Shown here: positions 1 to 10,567 of the stretch, in pieces
Numbering within the stretch: position 1 is the stretch's first letter
Layout: every line of letters starts with the position of its first letter
From: Bosea sp. ANAM02
GTDB lineage: Bacteria; Pseudomonadota; Alphaproteobacteria; Rhizobiales; Beijerinckiaceae
Assembly (NCBI RefSeq): GCF_011764485.1
Contig: NZ_AP022848.1
Span: forward strand, 1,206,001-1,270,000
DNA length: 64,000 bases
Direction: 5' to 3'
Translations under genes and position numbers: made by a program
Notes under the pieces: generated by a model
Database searches by the model: none
What the model was told of the DNA's origin: nothing
Seen by the model: only the letters and a program-made list of their open reading frames with translations

Positions 1-1592
1 CAGCGCATCGGGCTCCATGTCGGAGGTGACCAGCGCGTTGTCCATGCCGGCCCAGGCCGACATCACGGTCTGGCCGGCGAGAATGCGGCGGCGGAAGACA
101 TCGCGCTGGGTCGAGCGCGGGTAGATCTTGATGCCGACATCGAAGAAGTCCTGCTTCAGCAGGTCGAGGATGTCGGTCTCCTCGGTGTTCTCGCCGGCGG
201 TTTCGATGGTGAATTCCAGCCGGCGACCGTCCGGCAGAAGGCGGATGCCGTCATCGTCCCGCTTCGTCAGGCCGATCTCGTCGAGCAGGCGGTTCGCCAG
301 CGCCGGATCGTGCTGGGTCCAGAGCGCGGCGAGCTTCGCGTCGTAAAGCGGGCTTTCGGGCAGGGCGGTGTTGCCGCTCTCACGCGCCAGCCCGAAGAAG
401 ATGACCTTGTTGACGTCCTTGCGGTTGATCGCGACCGAGATCGCCCGGCGGTAGCGGACGTCGCGGTTGAGGTCGCGCCAGACCGGATCGATGGCGTTCA
501 GATTGGGGAGCAGGGCGAAATAGGCGCCCTCCGCCCGCTTCCACAGCCTGACGTCGAAATTCATCCGCTTCGCGGCTTCCTTCAGGAAGGTGTAGTTGTC
601 GAAGCGGATGTAGCGGGCCTGGAGATCGGCCTCGCCGGCCGCGGTCTTGGCCGGGACGAGCGCGCTGGTGCCGATCGTCATCGTCACCTCGTCGACATAA
701 GGGAGCTGGCGGCCGTTGCCGTCGATGCGGTGGAAGTAAGGGTTGCGCTCGAAGACGAACTGCTCGGCCGGCAGGGGCGTGGTGTTGCGCCAGGGCTCCA
801 GCGTCGGCAGCTTCGGGTTCTCCGGCCGGTACATCCGCGACAGCCGCTCGTGCAGCGCGCCCCAGTCGCGCACGCGATGCTCCTTGACGCGCTGGGCGAG
901 CTCGCGCTTGGGGGCGTGTTTCTCGTGGAACTGCTTGAGGTAGCGTGACGGCATGAAGATATAGGTCGGCTGCGCGCCGGCCAGTGCCGGCAGGAAGACC
1001 GGGTTCGGCGCCTTCCAGCCATAGCGGACTTCCGTCTCGCTCAGGATTTCGAAGACAGGCGGTTCGCCTGCTGAGAGCAGTGCCTGCGGAGGCCCGCCGG
1101 GCGAAAGCCGCTTGTTGTTGGCGATATCCTCCCACCAGTAGCGGAAATCCTCGGTGGTGAAGGGGGAACCGTCCGACCAGCGATGGCCCTGGCGCAGCCT
1201 GAGCGTGAAGATGCGGCCGTCCTCGACGTCGCAGCTCTCCAGCACGTCGGGCACAAGGTCGAGATTGTCGTCATAGACCATCAGGCGGGTGTAGCCGTAG
1301 AGCGTCATCATGCGGATGTCGCGCTGGTCGCCCATCAGCATGCGGATATTGCCGCCATGGCGGCCGGGCTCGCGGCCGAGCGCGGCCAGATCGATGATGC
1401 GCGGATTGGCCGGAAGGCGCGCCGCTGCCGGGGGCAGGGAGCCGTCCGCGACCCGGTCCTTGAAGAACGGGCTGTCGATCGCGGTGCCGGAGAACGGTGC
1501 GGCCTGCGCGAGGCGCGGGAGGCCGAGGCTCGCGACGGCGGCGGAGCCGAGCAGCAGCGTGGTGCGGCGGGTCGGGTCGTGGCGGCGCTGCG

Positions 1593-1596
<4 letters not shown>
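1..1596 (-). CDS. Peptide-type ABC transporter substrate-binding protein (C-terminus beyond window)
   Basis: This is a periplasmic solute-binding protein of the peptide/oligopeptide family (SBP_bac_5 type), which delivers peptides or similar solutes to an inner-membrane ABC importer. The reading frame is open from the ATG at 1596 to base 1, giving 532 residues without a stop. The N-terminus has a twin-arginine-like export signal (Arg10-Arg11, then a hydrophobic stretch, and an AQA cleavage motif near residue 32). Typical family segments are visible, such as [18 protein letters not shown] and [20 protein letters not shown]. The start overlaps the stop of the ATPase gene in an ATGA arrangement, so the two are probably translationally coupled. 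It resembles the YejA/DppA/OppA group, but the substrate cannot be read from sequence. The gene is incomplete only because the window ends. Confidence 0.88.
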
Positions 1597-3470
<1,874 letters not shown>

Positions 3471-3497
3471 GCTCTCGTCGATACGCCCCAGGCAGTC

Positions 3498-4550
3498 CTA
3501 CTGTTCCTCAGCTTTCCTCACGTCACTAGACGTCGAAAGCACGGGCTTGCCAATCGCTTTCGACGCTCGCGCCGGTTCCGGCGGGCATTGCCCGATGCGG
3601 ATGACATCACTGCAACGGGGCCCGCGCCGGAAATCGTCGTAGCTGATGCTCCAGGGCAGGGGCGCCGGGGCGCGGTAGGGGCCCATCTTGAAATACTGGT
3701 TGTTGTCGAGGCCGGGGCCGCCATGGCCGATATGGCCGGTGACGGTCACGATATGGACGCCATCGGCGAGGATTTCGATATGGCCGTCGCCGTCGGGGCC
3801 GGGCTCGGAGCGCACGACGAAGTCGATCCAGCCCTGCTGCGCCGAGGGCAGGTCGGCATGGTGCGTGACCCGGATGCCCGGCGCGCAGGAATCGAAATAG
3901 CTCGGATAGTTTTCCGGAGTGGTGCCGCTTTCCATGGCGACGAGCGCGCGCGTCTGGTGCGCGTCGGGGCGGCTGAGCACGCGTCCTTCGCCTGGGAGGC
4001 AACCTGCGGGACGTTCGCTGCCGCCGATCGGGTAGGAGGGAATCAGATCGGTCTCGACGGTGATGCCGAGCCGGCCGCGATAGAGGCGCAAGGCGAGGAA
4101 GGGCGAATAGTCGCCGACGGCTTCGGGCAGGATCTCGCGCTTCCATTGCGCGATCACATATCGGCGATCGTCCTGGGCGAGCGGATCGTTGAGGCGCAGC
4201 GCAAAGCCGTACCAGACCGGATGACGGAAGGGCACCAGCACGTCCGGGCGCTCCCAGACCTCGGCCCTTTCGCTGCAGCCCGCCGCATGCGGGAGGCAGG
4301 ATGGCGTCGCGGTCAGGGTCAGGGCGCCGACGCCGCTATAGGGCGCGGCCCGATCGAACGTCACGCGCCCCGATCGTTGCTCGGGATTGTCCTTGTAGAA
4401 GAGCCCGCCTTCGGGCGCGAAGCCGTTCTGCTCGAAGCCGTCGCGCAGGATGATCTGCGCGGGATCGGCGCGCGCCGGGGCCGGAAGCGGTCCGGCAAGG
4501 CCGATCATGACCGCGCAGCCCAGCATTCCCGATGCGACGCCTCTGTTCAC
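3498..4550 (-). CDS. Secreted polysaccharide lyase-like protein (heparin lyase I superfamily)
   Basis: The 350-residue product has an N-terminal signal peptide (about residues 1-28, ending ARA). The mature part resembles the polysaccharide lyase/heparin-lyase-I-like jelly-roll family, with segments such as RAEVWERPD, YVIAQWKRE and NNQYFKMGPYR that fit its beta-sandwich. It would act in the periplasm or outside the cell on an acidic polysaccharide; the substrate is not known. I chose the GTG at 4550 because GGGGGAAG precedes it closely and the signal peptide starts there. The long open frame further upstream on this strand is only the shadow of the gene on the other strand. It lies 27 nt upstream of the ABC ATPase in the same direction, so it may share its transcript. 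Confidence 0.72.
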   Translation of the reverse strand: MNRGVASGMLGCAVMIGLAGPLPAPARADPAQIILRDGFEQNGFAPEGGLFYKDNPEQRSGRVTFDRAAPYSGVGALTLTATPSCLPHAAGCSERAEVWERPDVLVPFRHPVWYGFALRLNDPLAQDDRRYVIAQWKREILPEAVGDYSPFLALRLYRGRLGITVETDLIPSYPIGGSERPAGCLPGEGRVLSRPDAHQTRALVAMESGTTPENYPSYFDSCAPGIRVTHHADLPSAQQGWIDFVVRSEPGPDGDGHIEILADGVHIVTVTGHIGHGGPGLDNNQYFKMGPYRAPAPLPWSISYDDFRRGPRCSDVIRIGQCPPEPARASKAIGKPVLSTSSDVRKAEEQ

Positions 4551-4709
4551 GCTTCCCCCGATGACACGATGCCTCGATTTTTGCGATGCGGGCACGGCCG
4601 CAGCGTGGCGCGCATTGCACTTGGCCGCAACCTCACCCCATATGGTCGGCGCGGGCCCGCCGGACCCGGTCGAGCTTGCGCCGCGAGCGCTTCGGTACAG
4701 GGTTGCCCC

Positions 4710-7451
4710 TTGGAGTCCAATCTCTTCCGTTACATCTGGCAGAAGAGCCGGGCCGAGCAGGTCGTCGTCCTGCTGATCATCCTTGTCTCGATCCCGTTCA
4801 ACTGGGCCTCGTTCGACGTGCCCAAGCGCATCGTCAACGACGCGATCCAGGGCGGAGCCTTCAAGGACGGCAAGACCACCGCGACCCTGATGGACTTCAC
4901 CCTGCACCTGCCGTCCTGGCTGGGCGGGGCCAGCTACACGATCTCGGAGGGCATCCAGGTCGGCCAGTACGGCCTGCTGATCGGCCTGAGCGGCTATTTC
5001 CTGCTGCTGGTCCTGATCAATGGCGGGTTCAAATACCTCATCAACGTGCGCAAGGGCATCCTGGGCGAGCGGATGCTGAGGCGCATGCGCTACGACCTGT
5101 TCAGCCAGCTCATGCGCTTCCGGCCGGAGGATATCCGCTCGGTCAAGCCGGCAGAGGTCGCCAGCATGATCAAGGACGAGGTCGAGCCGATCGGCGGCTT
5201 CGTCGGCGATGCCTTCATCCAGCCGGTCTTCCTGCTCAGCCAGGCGCTCACCGCGCTCGTCTTCATCATGGCGCAGAGCGTCTGGCTGGGGTCGATCGCG
5301 CTGCTGATCGTGCTGGCGCAGGCGATCATCATCCCGATTCTCAGGCGCGAGCAGCTCAGGCTGGGCCGCGAGCGGCAGATCGCCTCGCGCCAGCTCGCGG
5401 GCCGGATCGGCGAGATCGTCGATGCCGGGCCGATGATTCAGGGCCATGGCGCGACGGCCTATGTCCAGTCCGACATCGCCGGGCGGCTCGGCCGGCTGTT
5501 CGACATCCGCTACGCGCTCTACAAGCGGAAATTCGCGGTCAAGTTCCTGAACAACCTGCTCGCCCAGATCACGCCGTTCTTCTTCTACGCCATCGGCGGC
5601 TTCTTCGCCTTGCAGGGGCGGCTCGACATCGGCCAGCTCGTCGCGGTGATCGCCGCTTATCGCGACCTGCCGCCGCCGATCAAGGAGCTGATCGACTGGG
5701 ATCAGCAGCGCAACGACGTGACGATCAAGTACGATCAGGTCATCTCCCAGTTCAACAACGACGAGACGCTGGTCCTCGACGAGGAGAACGGCGTCCCGGC
5801 CCTGTCGGAGAAGGGCGAGGTGCGGCTCGAATCCGTGCAGATGCTGGACAACCGCGGCCAGCCGCTGCTGACGCCGCTCTCGTTCAGCCTGAAGCGACCG
5901 GGCATCGTCGCGGTGATCGGTCCACAGGGTGGCGGCAAGGATGTGCTCGGCCGAATTCTCGGCCGGCAGGCGACGAGCTATACCGGCCGCGTGCTGATCG
6001 ACGGCGAGCCGCTGGCAGGCATGTCGGTCGAGCGGGCGAGCCATCTCATCGGCTATTCCGGAGACGAACCGGAGATCATCGCCGGCTCGATGCGCGACAA
6101 CATCCTGTTGCCGCTCAGGCGCCGTCGCCCCGATCTGAAGGATACCGGGGCGATTTCCGCGCCGGAGCATCGCCGCTTCGTCGAAGCGCTCCGCTCCGGC
6201 AACTCGCCCTTTCCGTTCGAGGCGGACTGGACCGATTACGAGGGGGTCGGCGTGGCCGACGCGGCCGAGCTCGCGGCGCGGATCCACGAATTGCTCGACG
6301 TCTTCGGCTGCACGCAGGATGTCTACGAGCTCGGCATGGGCGGCAAGGTGATGCGGCCCGTCAGCGAGCAGGCGATCGAGCGCATCATCACCGCGCGCCG
6401 CGTCGTCGCGGCCGAACTCGCGCGGATCAAGCAGGGCGACCTGATCGAGCCGTTCGTTCTCGACCGCTACAACCGCAACGCGTCGATCGTGGAGAACCTG
6501 ATCTTCGGCACGCGCACCACGACGCGCTTCGACAGCGCGACCCTGCTGTTCGAGCCGTATGCCCAGTCGATCCTGAAAGCGGAGGCGCTGGTCGAGCCCC
6601 TGGCCGAGATGGGCGCGCGCATCGTCGCGACCGTCGTCGAAATCTTCGCCGGTCTGCCGCAGGGCCACGCGCTGTTCGAGCGCTATTCCTTCGGCGCCCA
6701 TTTCGAGTTCGAGCGTCTGAACGAGCTGGCGGACGTGCTGGCCAAGCATGACATGCGCAATCCGCTCGACCAGGAGACCGAGCGCGATCTCGTGGCGCTG
6801 GCGCTGGGCTATATCGAGCCCAAGCACAGGCTCAATCTGATCGATGTCCGCCTGGAGCGGCGCATCCTCCGGGCGCGAGGGAGCTTCCGCAGGCACCTGC
6901 CGGCCGATGCGGTCGACGATGTCGATTTCTACGATCCCGACAAGGTGATGGTCGGCGCCAGCGTGCGCGACAACCTGATGTTCGGGCGCATCGGCTACGG
7001 CCTGCCCGATGCCGCGCGCAAGGTCGACGAGATCGTGCTGCAAGCGCTCTCCCGCTCGGGACTGGGCGAGGCGCTGTATCGGTTGGGCCTCGATACCGAG
7101 AGCGGCATCCGCGGCCGCTATCTGCCGGCGCGGCTGCGCCAGGCCGTGCCGCTGGTGCAGGCGCTGGTCAAGGCGCCGCAGATCGCGGTGCTCGACATTT
7201 CGGCCCTGCTCGCGATTTCTGACGAACCCGCGGAGATCGTCGCAAGGCTGCACGGCTACTGCGCGGGCATGACGCTGTTTCTTCTGGTCGGAGATGCTAA
7301 TCTTGCGGGCGAGGTGCCGCTGCGGGTGATGTTCCACGGAGCGACAGGGACGGTCGAGGCGCAGGGTACGCCCGATGCGGCCAATGATCGGGCGTCGCGC
7401 TTCGACGACGCCGGGCGCGAGAATACCGGGCGAATGGAGGCACGGTCATGA
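4710..7451 (+). CDS. ABC-exporter-like membrane protein with a degenerate, enlarged nucleotide-binding domain
   Basis: This 913-residue protein begins with an exporter-type transmembrane domain (about residues 15-330, hydrophobic segments around 18-36, 88-105 and 170-215). An ABC-like domain follows in which the conserved motifs are changed. The Walker A equivalent at 404-411 reads GPQGGGKD, with Asp where Ser/Thr binds magnesium. The signature region near 805 reads LPARLRQ instead of LSGGQ. The Walker B equivalent is IAVLDIS, without the Asp-Glu pair. Walker A and signature are about 400 residues apart instead of roughly 100-130. Three segments resembling the Q-loop-following helix (SMRDNILLPL, SIVENLIFG, SVRDNLMFG) occur at about 454, 590 and 748. 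I chose the TTG at 4710 because AGGG lies 7 nt upstream; an earlier ATG near 4570 is possible. Its stop overlaps the next gene by 4 nt. ATP hydrolysis seems unlikely; a scaffold or sensor role is inferred. Confidence 0.82.
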   Translation: MESNLFRYIWQKSRAEQVVVLLIILVSIPFNWASFDVPKRIVNDAIQGGAFKDGKTTATLMDFTLHLPSWLGGASYTISEGIQVGQYGLLIGLSGYFLLLVLINGGFKYLINVRKGILGERMLRRMRYDLFSQLMRFRPEDIRSVKPAEVASMIKDEVEPIGGFVGDAFIQPVFLLSQALTALVFIMAQSVWLGSIALLIVLAQAIIIPILRREQLRLGRERQIASRQLAGRIGEIVDAGPMIQGHGATAYVQSDIAGRLGRLFDIRYALYKRKFAVKFLNNLLAQITPFFFYAIGGFFALQGRLDIGQLVAVIAAYRDLPPPIKELIDWDQQRNDVTIKYDQVISQFNNDETLVLDEENGVPALSEKGEVRLESVQMLDNRGQPLLTPLSFSLKRPGIVAVIGPQGGGKDVLGRILGRQATSYTGRVLIDGEPLAGMSVERASHLIGYSGDEPEIIAGSMRDNILLPLRRRRPDLKDTGAISAPEHRRFVEALRSGNSPFPFEADWTDYEGVGVADAAELAARIHELLDVFGCTQDVYELGMGGKVMRPVSEQAIERIITARRVVAAELARIKQGDLIEPFVLDRYNRNASIVENLIFGTRTTTRFDSATLLFEPYAQSILKAEALVEPLAEMGARIVATVVEIFAGLPQGHALFERYSFGAHFEFERLNELADVLAKHDMRNPLDQETERDLVALALGYIEPKHRLNLIDVRLERRILRARGSFRRHLPADAVDDVDFYDPDKVMVGASVRDNLMFGRIGYGLPDAARKVDEIVLQALSRSGLGEALYRLGLDTESGIRGRYLPARLRQAVPLVQALVKAPQIAVLDISALLAISDEPAEIVARLHGYCAGMTLFLLVGDANLAGEVPLRVMFHGATGTVEAQGTPDAANDRASRFDDAGRENTGRMEARS

Positions 7452-7897
7452 GTCTGGACACCGATATCGGCTGCCTGCGTACGCTGCCGCTGTTTCAGGA
7501 CATGCCGGCATCACGGCTGAAGCTCGTCGCGCTGATGGGCGAGCGCTTGCAATTCGAGCCCGGCGACATCCTGATCAGTCCGCAGGAGAAGCTTGCGGGC
7601 GTGTATGTCATCCTGGAAGGCGAGGTCGAGATTTCGCAGCCGCGCGAAAACGGCGAGGAGCGACGCTTCGTCAAGGATACCGGCAGCATCACCGGCGACG
7701 TGGCCTTGCTCAGCGGCAAGCCCTTCATCACGACAATCAGCGCCAAGTCGCGGGTGCTGGCCCTGCGGATACCGAAGGACCTGTTCTTCGAACTGCTCCA
7801 GACCGTGCCGGAGTTCAGCCTCGCGGTCTGCCGGGATCTGGCCGACCGCGTCCACCGGCTCGCCTCCGTGCTGCTGCACGAGCACGAAACCGTTTGA
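7448..7897 (+). CDS. Stand-alone cyclic-nucleotide-binding-fold protein (atypical ligand pocket)
   Basis: This 149-residue cytoplasmic protein is a single cNMP-binding (CAP-type) beta-roll without a DNA-binding domain. It begins LRTLPLFQDMPASRLKLVAL, and the EPGDILI and YVILEGEVEI strands are typical of the fold. In the phosphate-binding cassette, near residues 80-95, the canonical Gly-Glu and Arg are missing: the sequence reads TGDVALLSGKPFITTI, with Asp for Glu and no Arg. Binding of cAMP in the usual way is therefore doubtful. The ATG overlaps the stop of the ABC-like gene (ATGA), and 16 nt separate it from the cyclase-domain gene. The three genes probably form one transcript and one complex. 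Confidence 0.85.
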   Translation: MSLDTDIGCLRTLPLFQDMPASRLKLVALMGERLQFEPGDILISPQEKLAGVYVILEGEVEISQPRENGEERRFVKDTGSITGDVALLSGKPFITTISAKSRVLALRIPKDLFFELLQTVPEFSLAVCRDLADRVHRLASVLLHEHETV

Positions 7898-7913
7898 CGA
7901 GGTCGATCAGCGC

Positions 7914-9725
7914 ATGAACCGGCCGCAAGCCGCAGGCAGCAACCGCACCGGAATGCCCCGCGGTGGCATGGGTGCCAGCATGGATCAGGTCTCCTCCTGG
8001 AGCCGGGATATCCGGCTGATCTCCGGACTGATCCTGCTCGTTTTCGCGACGACCCATTTCCTGAACCATGCGGTCGGTATCCTCGGCGTCGACGCGATGG
8101 AGAAGGTCCAGGACTGGCGCTATGGCTTCTGGCATTCCCGGGGCGGAACCATTGCGCTCTATGGAGCTCTGGTCGTCCACCCCGTTTTCGCGCTGCTGCG
8201 CGTGGTCCAGCGGCGCACCTTCAAGATGCCGCTGCGCGAGATGCTGCAGATCGCGCTCGGCCTCGCCATTCCGCTATTGCTGGTCGACCACATCATCAGC
8301 ACGCGGATCATGGGGATCTATTTCGGCGTCGACGAGAGCTACCGCTCCGTTCTGCGCCGGCTCTGGCCGGACCTGGCGCTGACGCAGTCGCTGCTGCTGC
8401 TGCTGGTCTGGACGCATGGCATCATCGGCATCCATTTCATGCTGCGCGCCCGCGACAGCTATCGTCACTGGCGCGACCCGTTCCTGCTGGCGGCGATCCT
8501 GATCCCGCTGCTGGCGTTGATCGGCTTCACCGTGGGGGCGCGCGAGGCCGAGCAGATGGCGATGCCGGCTGAGCTGGTCAGCGATGCGCAGGCGGCGATG
8601 TTCGCCCGCGACGTGATGTGGGGCAAAGGTGCCTTCTACGGCCTCGTCGCCTCCTTCCTGCTGTTCATCGGCATCCGCGAGATCAGGGTCCGGACAACGC
8701 GCCAGATCACGGTACGCTTCGTCGGTCACGGCACGCGACGCCTGGCGCCGGGGCCGACGGTGCTGGAGATGTTCCGACGCTTCGGCATCCCGCATGCCGC
8801 GCTCTGCGGCGGGCGGGCGCGCTGCGCCACCTGCCGCGTGCTGGTGATGGACGGCAACGACAAGCTGCCGAAGCCCGGCCCGAACGAGGCCAAGCTGCTG
8901 CGCCGAATCTCGGCGCCCGAAGGCGTCCGGCTCGCCTGCCAGATCCGGCCGCGCGAGGATCTGCAGGTCCAGATCCTGCTGGCCTCGCGGCTGAATGCCG
9001 GCGCGGGGCGCCCGCTCGATCTCGACGATGCCGCCGGCAAGCGCGGCCTGACCGTGGTGGTGGCCGATCTCAGGGCGTTCTCGGCCCTGTCGGAGCGGCA
9101 GTTGCCGCGCGAGCTCATCGGCCTGCTCAACCGCTTCTTCGACGAGATGAGTCAGGCGATCACCGCGCATGAAGGGCGGATCGACGCCTTCTATGGCGAC
9201 GGCTTCATGGCGGTGTTCGGGCTCGAGGGCCCGCCGTCGAAGGGCGCGCAGGCGGCGATCGCGGCCGCCGCCGATATCGTGCGGGCGGTCGATGCGCTCA
9301 ACCGCGAATATGGCGCGGCGCTGCCTTTGCCGCTCCGGATCGGCATCGGCATCCATACCGGCGACGCCATCACCGGCGCGGTCGAGAACGACAATCTCGG
9401 CCGCCGCGAGATCACGGTCGGCGAGACCGTGATGGTCGCGAGCCAGCTCGAATCGGCGACGCGGCGCGTGCTGGCCGATGTCGTCGTCTCCGAGGATACG
9501 ATCCGGGCGAGCGGGCGCAGCTATGCCGGCACGACCTCGCTCAAGATCGCGATCAAGGGGCGCGAAAAGCCGTTGACCGCCTACGGCTTCGCCAGCGCGC
9601 CGGAAATCGCCCGCCGCAAGCGCGAGGACGTGGCCGTGCCGGTGCCCGTGGTGGCAGGCGGCGAGACGACGACGCCGACGGAGGCGGTGCAGGAAGAGCA
9701 GGGCGAGGCAGGCGAAAAAGCCTGA
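7914..9725 (+). CDS. Membrane protein with SDHC-like anchor, [2Fe-2S] ferredoxin domain and class III cyclase domain
   Basis: The 603-residue protein has about six transmembrane helices (roughly residues 20-265) with several helix-located His residues (THFLNH, VHPVF, LLVDH, WTHGIIGIH). This resembles diheme cytochrome b/succinate dehydrogenase C anchors. A plant-type ferredoxin domain follows with CX5CX2C at 298, 304 and 307 and a fourth Cys at 342. The C-terminal part (about 375-575) is a class III nucleotide cyclase fold. The two metal Asp are present (VADLRAFS, FYGDGFMAVFG). The substrate-specifying Lys is Ala, and the transition-state Asn and Arg of the usual VNxAxR motif are Met and Gln (GETVMVASQLE). 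Known relatives, such as redox-responsive CyaC of Sinorhizobium meliloti, are active cyclases; activity here is uncertain. The start at 7914 follows GAGG 11 nt upstream. Confidence 0.85.
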   Translation: MNRPQAAGSNRTGMPRGGMGASMDQVSSWSRDIRLISGLILLVFATTHFLNHAVGILGVDAMEKVQDWRYGFWHSRGGTIALYGALVVHPVFALLRVVQRRTFKMPLREMLQIALGLAIPLLLVDHIISTRIMGIYFGVDESYRSVLRRLWPDLALTQSLLLLLVWTHGIIGIHFMLRARDSYRHWRDPFLLAAILIPLLALIGFTVGAREAEQMAMPAELVSDAQAAMFARDVMWGKGAFYGLVASFLLFIGIREIRVRTTRQITVRFVGHGTRRLAPGPTVLEMFRRFGIPHAALCGGRARCATCRVLVMDGNDKLPKPGPNEAKLLRRISAPEGVRLACQIRPREDLQVQILLASRLNAGAGRPLDLDDAAGKRGLTVVVADLRAFSALSERQLPRELIGLLNRFFDEMSQAITAHEGRIDAFYGDGFMAVFGLEGPPSKGAQAAIAAAADIVRAVDALNREYGAALPLPLRIGIGIHTGDAITGAVENDNLGRREITVGETVMVASQLESATRRVLADVVVSEDTIRASGRSYAGTTSLKIAIKGREKPLTAYGFASAPEIARRKREDVAVPVPVVAGGETTTPTEAVQEEQGEAGEKA

Positions 9726-9738
9726 TCCTTGCGCTATT

Positions 9739-9837
9739 GCATCGGACCGAAAAGTGGAGTCCACTTTTCGGATGAATCCGATGCAACAGCAATAAGATCG
9801 ATCATCGTTATCGCGTCCGATCGGATGCGCGATGATC
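9739..9837. repeat. Palindromic intergenic element (two nested hairpins)
   Basis: A near-perfect inverted repeat spans 9739-9784: GCATCGGA and CCGAAAAGTGGA, GT at the centre, then CCACTTTTCGG and TCCGATGC. A second hairpin with GATCATCG/CGATGATC arms spans 9800-9837. Elements with the AAGTGG...CCACTT core are common between genes in Hyphomicrobiales. It lies downstream of the cyclase gene and may also act as a transcript end, although no long T-run follows. Confidence 0.8.
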
Positions 9838-9904
9838 TAGCGGCTGGTTTTTTGCGGGCGCGCATGTCTATGGTCCGCCGGCTTTCCCGGATGACGACCG
9901 ACCT

Positions 9905-10567
9905 ATGACGCCCGAACCGCCCCAAGAGGCCTTCCACGACCTGCTGCGCGGCATGGCGGCGCTCTCGGGCAACCACATCGTCGCCGATATCGCGCGGCTC
10001 TACGGCAAGGGCGCGCCGCCCGACCTCTCGATCGCCTGCAACCACAAGCAGATTGCTTCCAAGCAATGGCTGGTCGAGGCGCTGGCGCAGGCCTGCCCGA
10101 AGCCTGCGGGACCGGTCTGGGTGCTCGGCGCCTGGTACGGAGTGCTCGGTGCGCTGCTGCTCGACGATGACAGGCTCGCGATCCCCGAAATCGTCAGCCT
10201 CGATATCGACCCGACCTGCGCGCCGGTCGCGGAAATCCTGAACCACCGCCATGTCGCGGCGGGGCGCTTCCGGGCGATGACGGCAGATATGATGGCAATG
10301 GATTTCGCGACGCAGTCGCCGATGCCTGGCCTTGTCGTCAACACGAGCTGCGAACATCTCGATGATGTATCGGGCTGGATCGCGACCCTGCCGCGGGGCC
10401 TGCCGCTGGTGCTGCAATCCAACGACTATTTCCGGGAGCCGGATCACCGGAGCTGCGTGCCCTCGCTCGACGCCTTCCGCGAGCAGGCGGGGCTGTCGGA
10501 GGTCTGGTTCGCTGGCGCCCGGCCGACGAAGAACTATACGCGCTTCATGCTGATCGGGCGGCGATGA
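9905..10567 (+). CDS. Putative SAM-dependent methyltransferase-like protein
   Basis: The 220-residue protein has a Rossmann-like pattern: VWVLGAWYGVLGALLL fits the glycine-rich motif I, VSLDIDP fits the acidic end of strand 2, and PGLVVNTSCEHL fits strand 4. This suggests a class I SAM-binding fold, though motif I is not textbook (GAWYG instead of GxGxG). The substrate is unknown. The stop overlaps the ATG of the following glycosyltransferase by 4 nt, so it probably belongs to a small glycan-modification operon. It could instead be a catalytically inactive family member. Confidence 0.6.
   Translation: MTPEPPQEAFHDLLRGMAALSGNHIVADIARLYGKGAPPDLSIACNHKQIASKQWLVEALAQACPKPAGPVWVLGAWYGVLGALLLDDDRLAIPEIVSLDIDPTCAPVAEILNHRHVAAGRFRAMTADMMAMDFATQSPMPGLVVNTSCEHLDDVSGWIATLPRGLPLVLQSNDYFREPDHRSCVPSLDAFREQAGLSEVWFAGARPTKNYTRFMLIGRR

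Noticed and set aside
4586..6751. 721-residue plus-strand frame overlapping the ABC-like gene
   Set aside because: Low-complexity Arg/Ala/Gly translation in another frame of the same gene; no family resemblance.
4551..7337. Very long open frame on the minus strand opposite the ABC-like gene
   Set aside because: Its translation is Arg/Asp/Gln-rich without domains, a mirror of high-GC coding on the plus strand; only its last part (3498-4550) is a real gene with its own ribosome-binding site.
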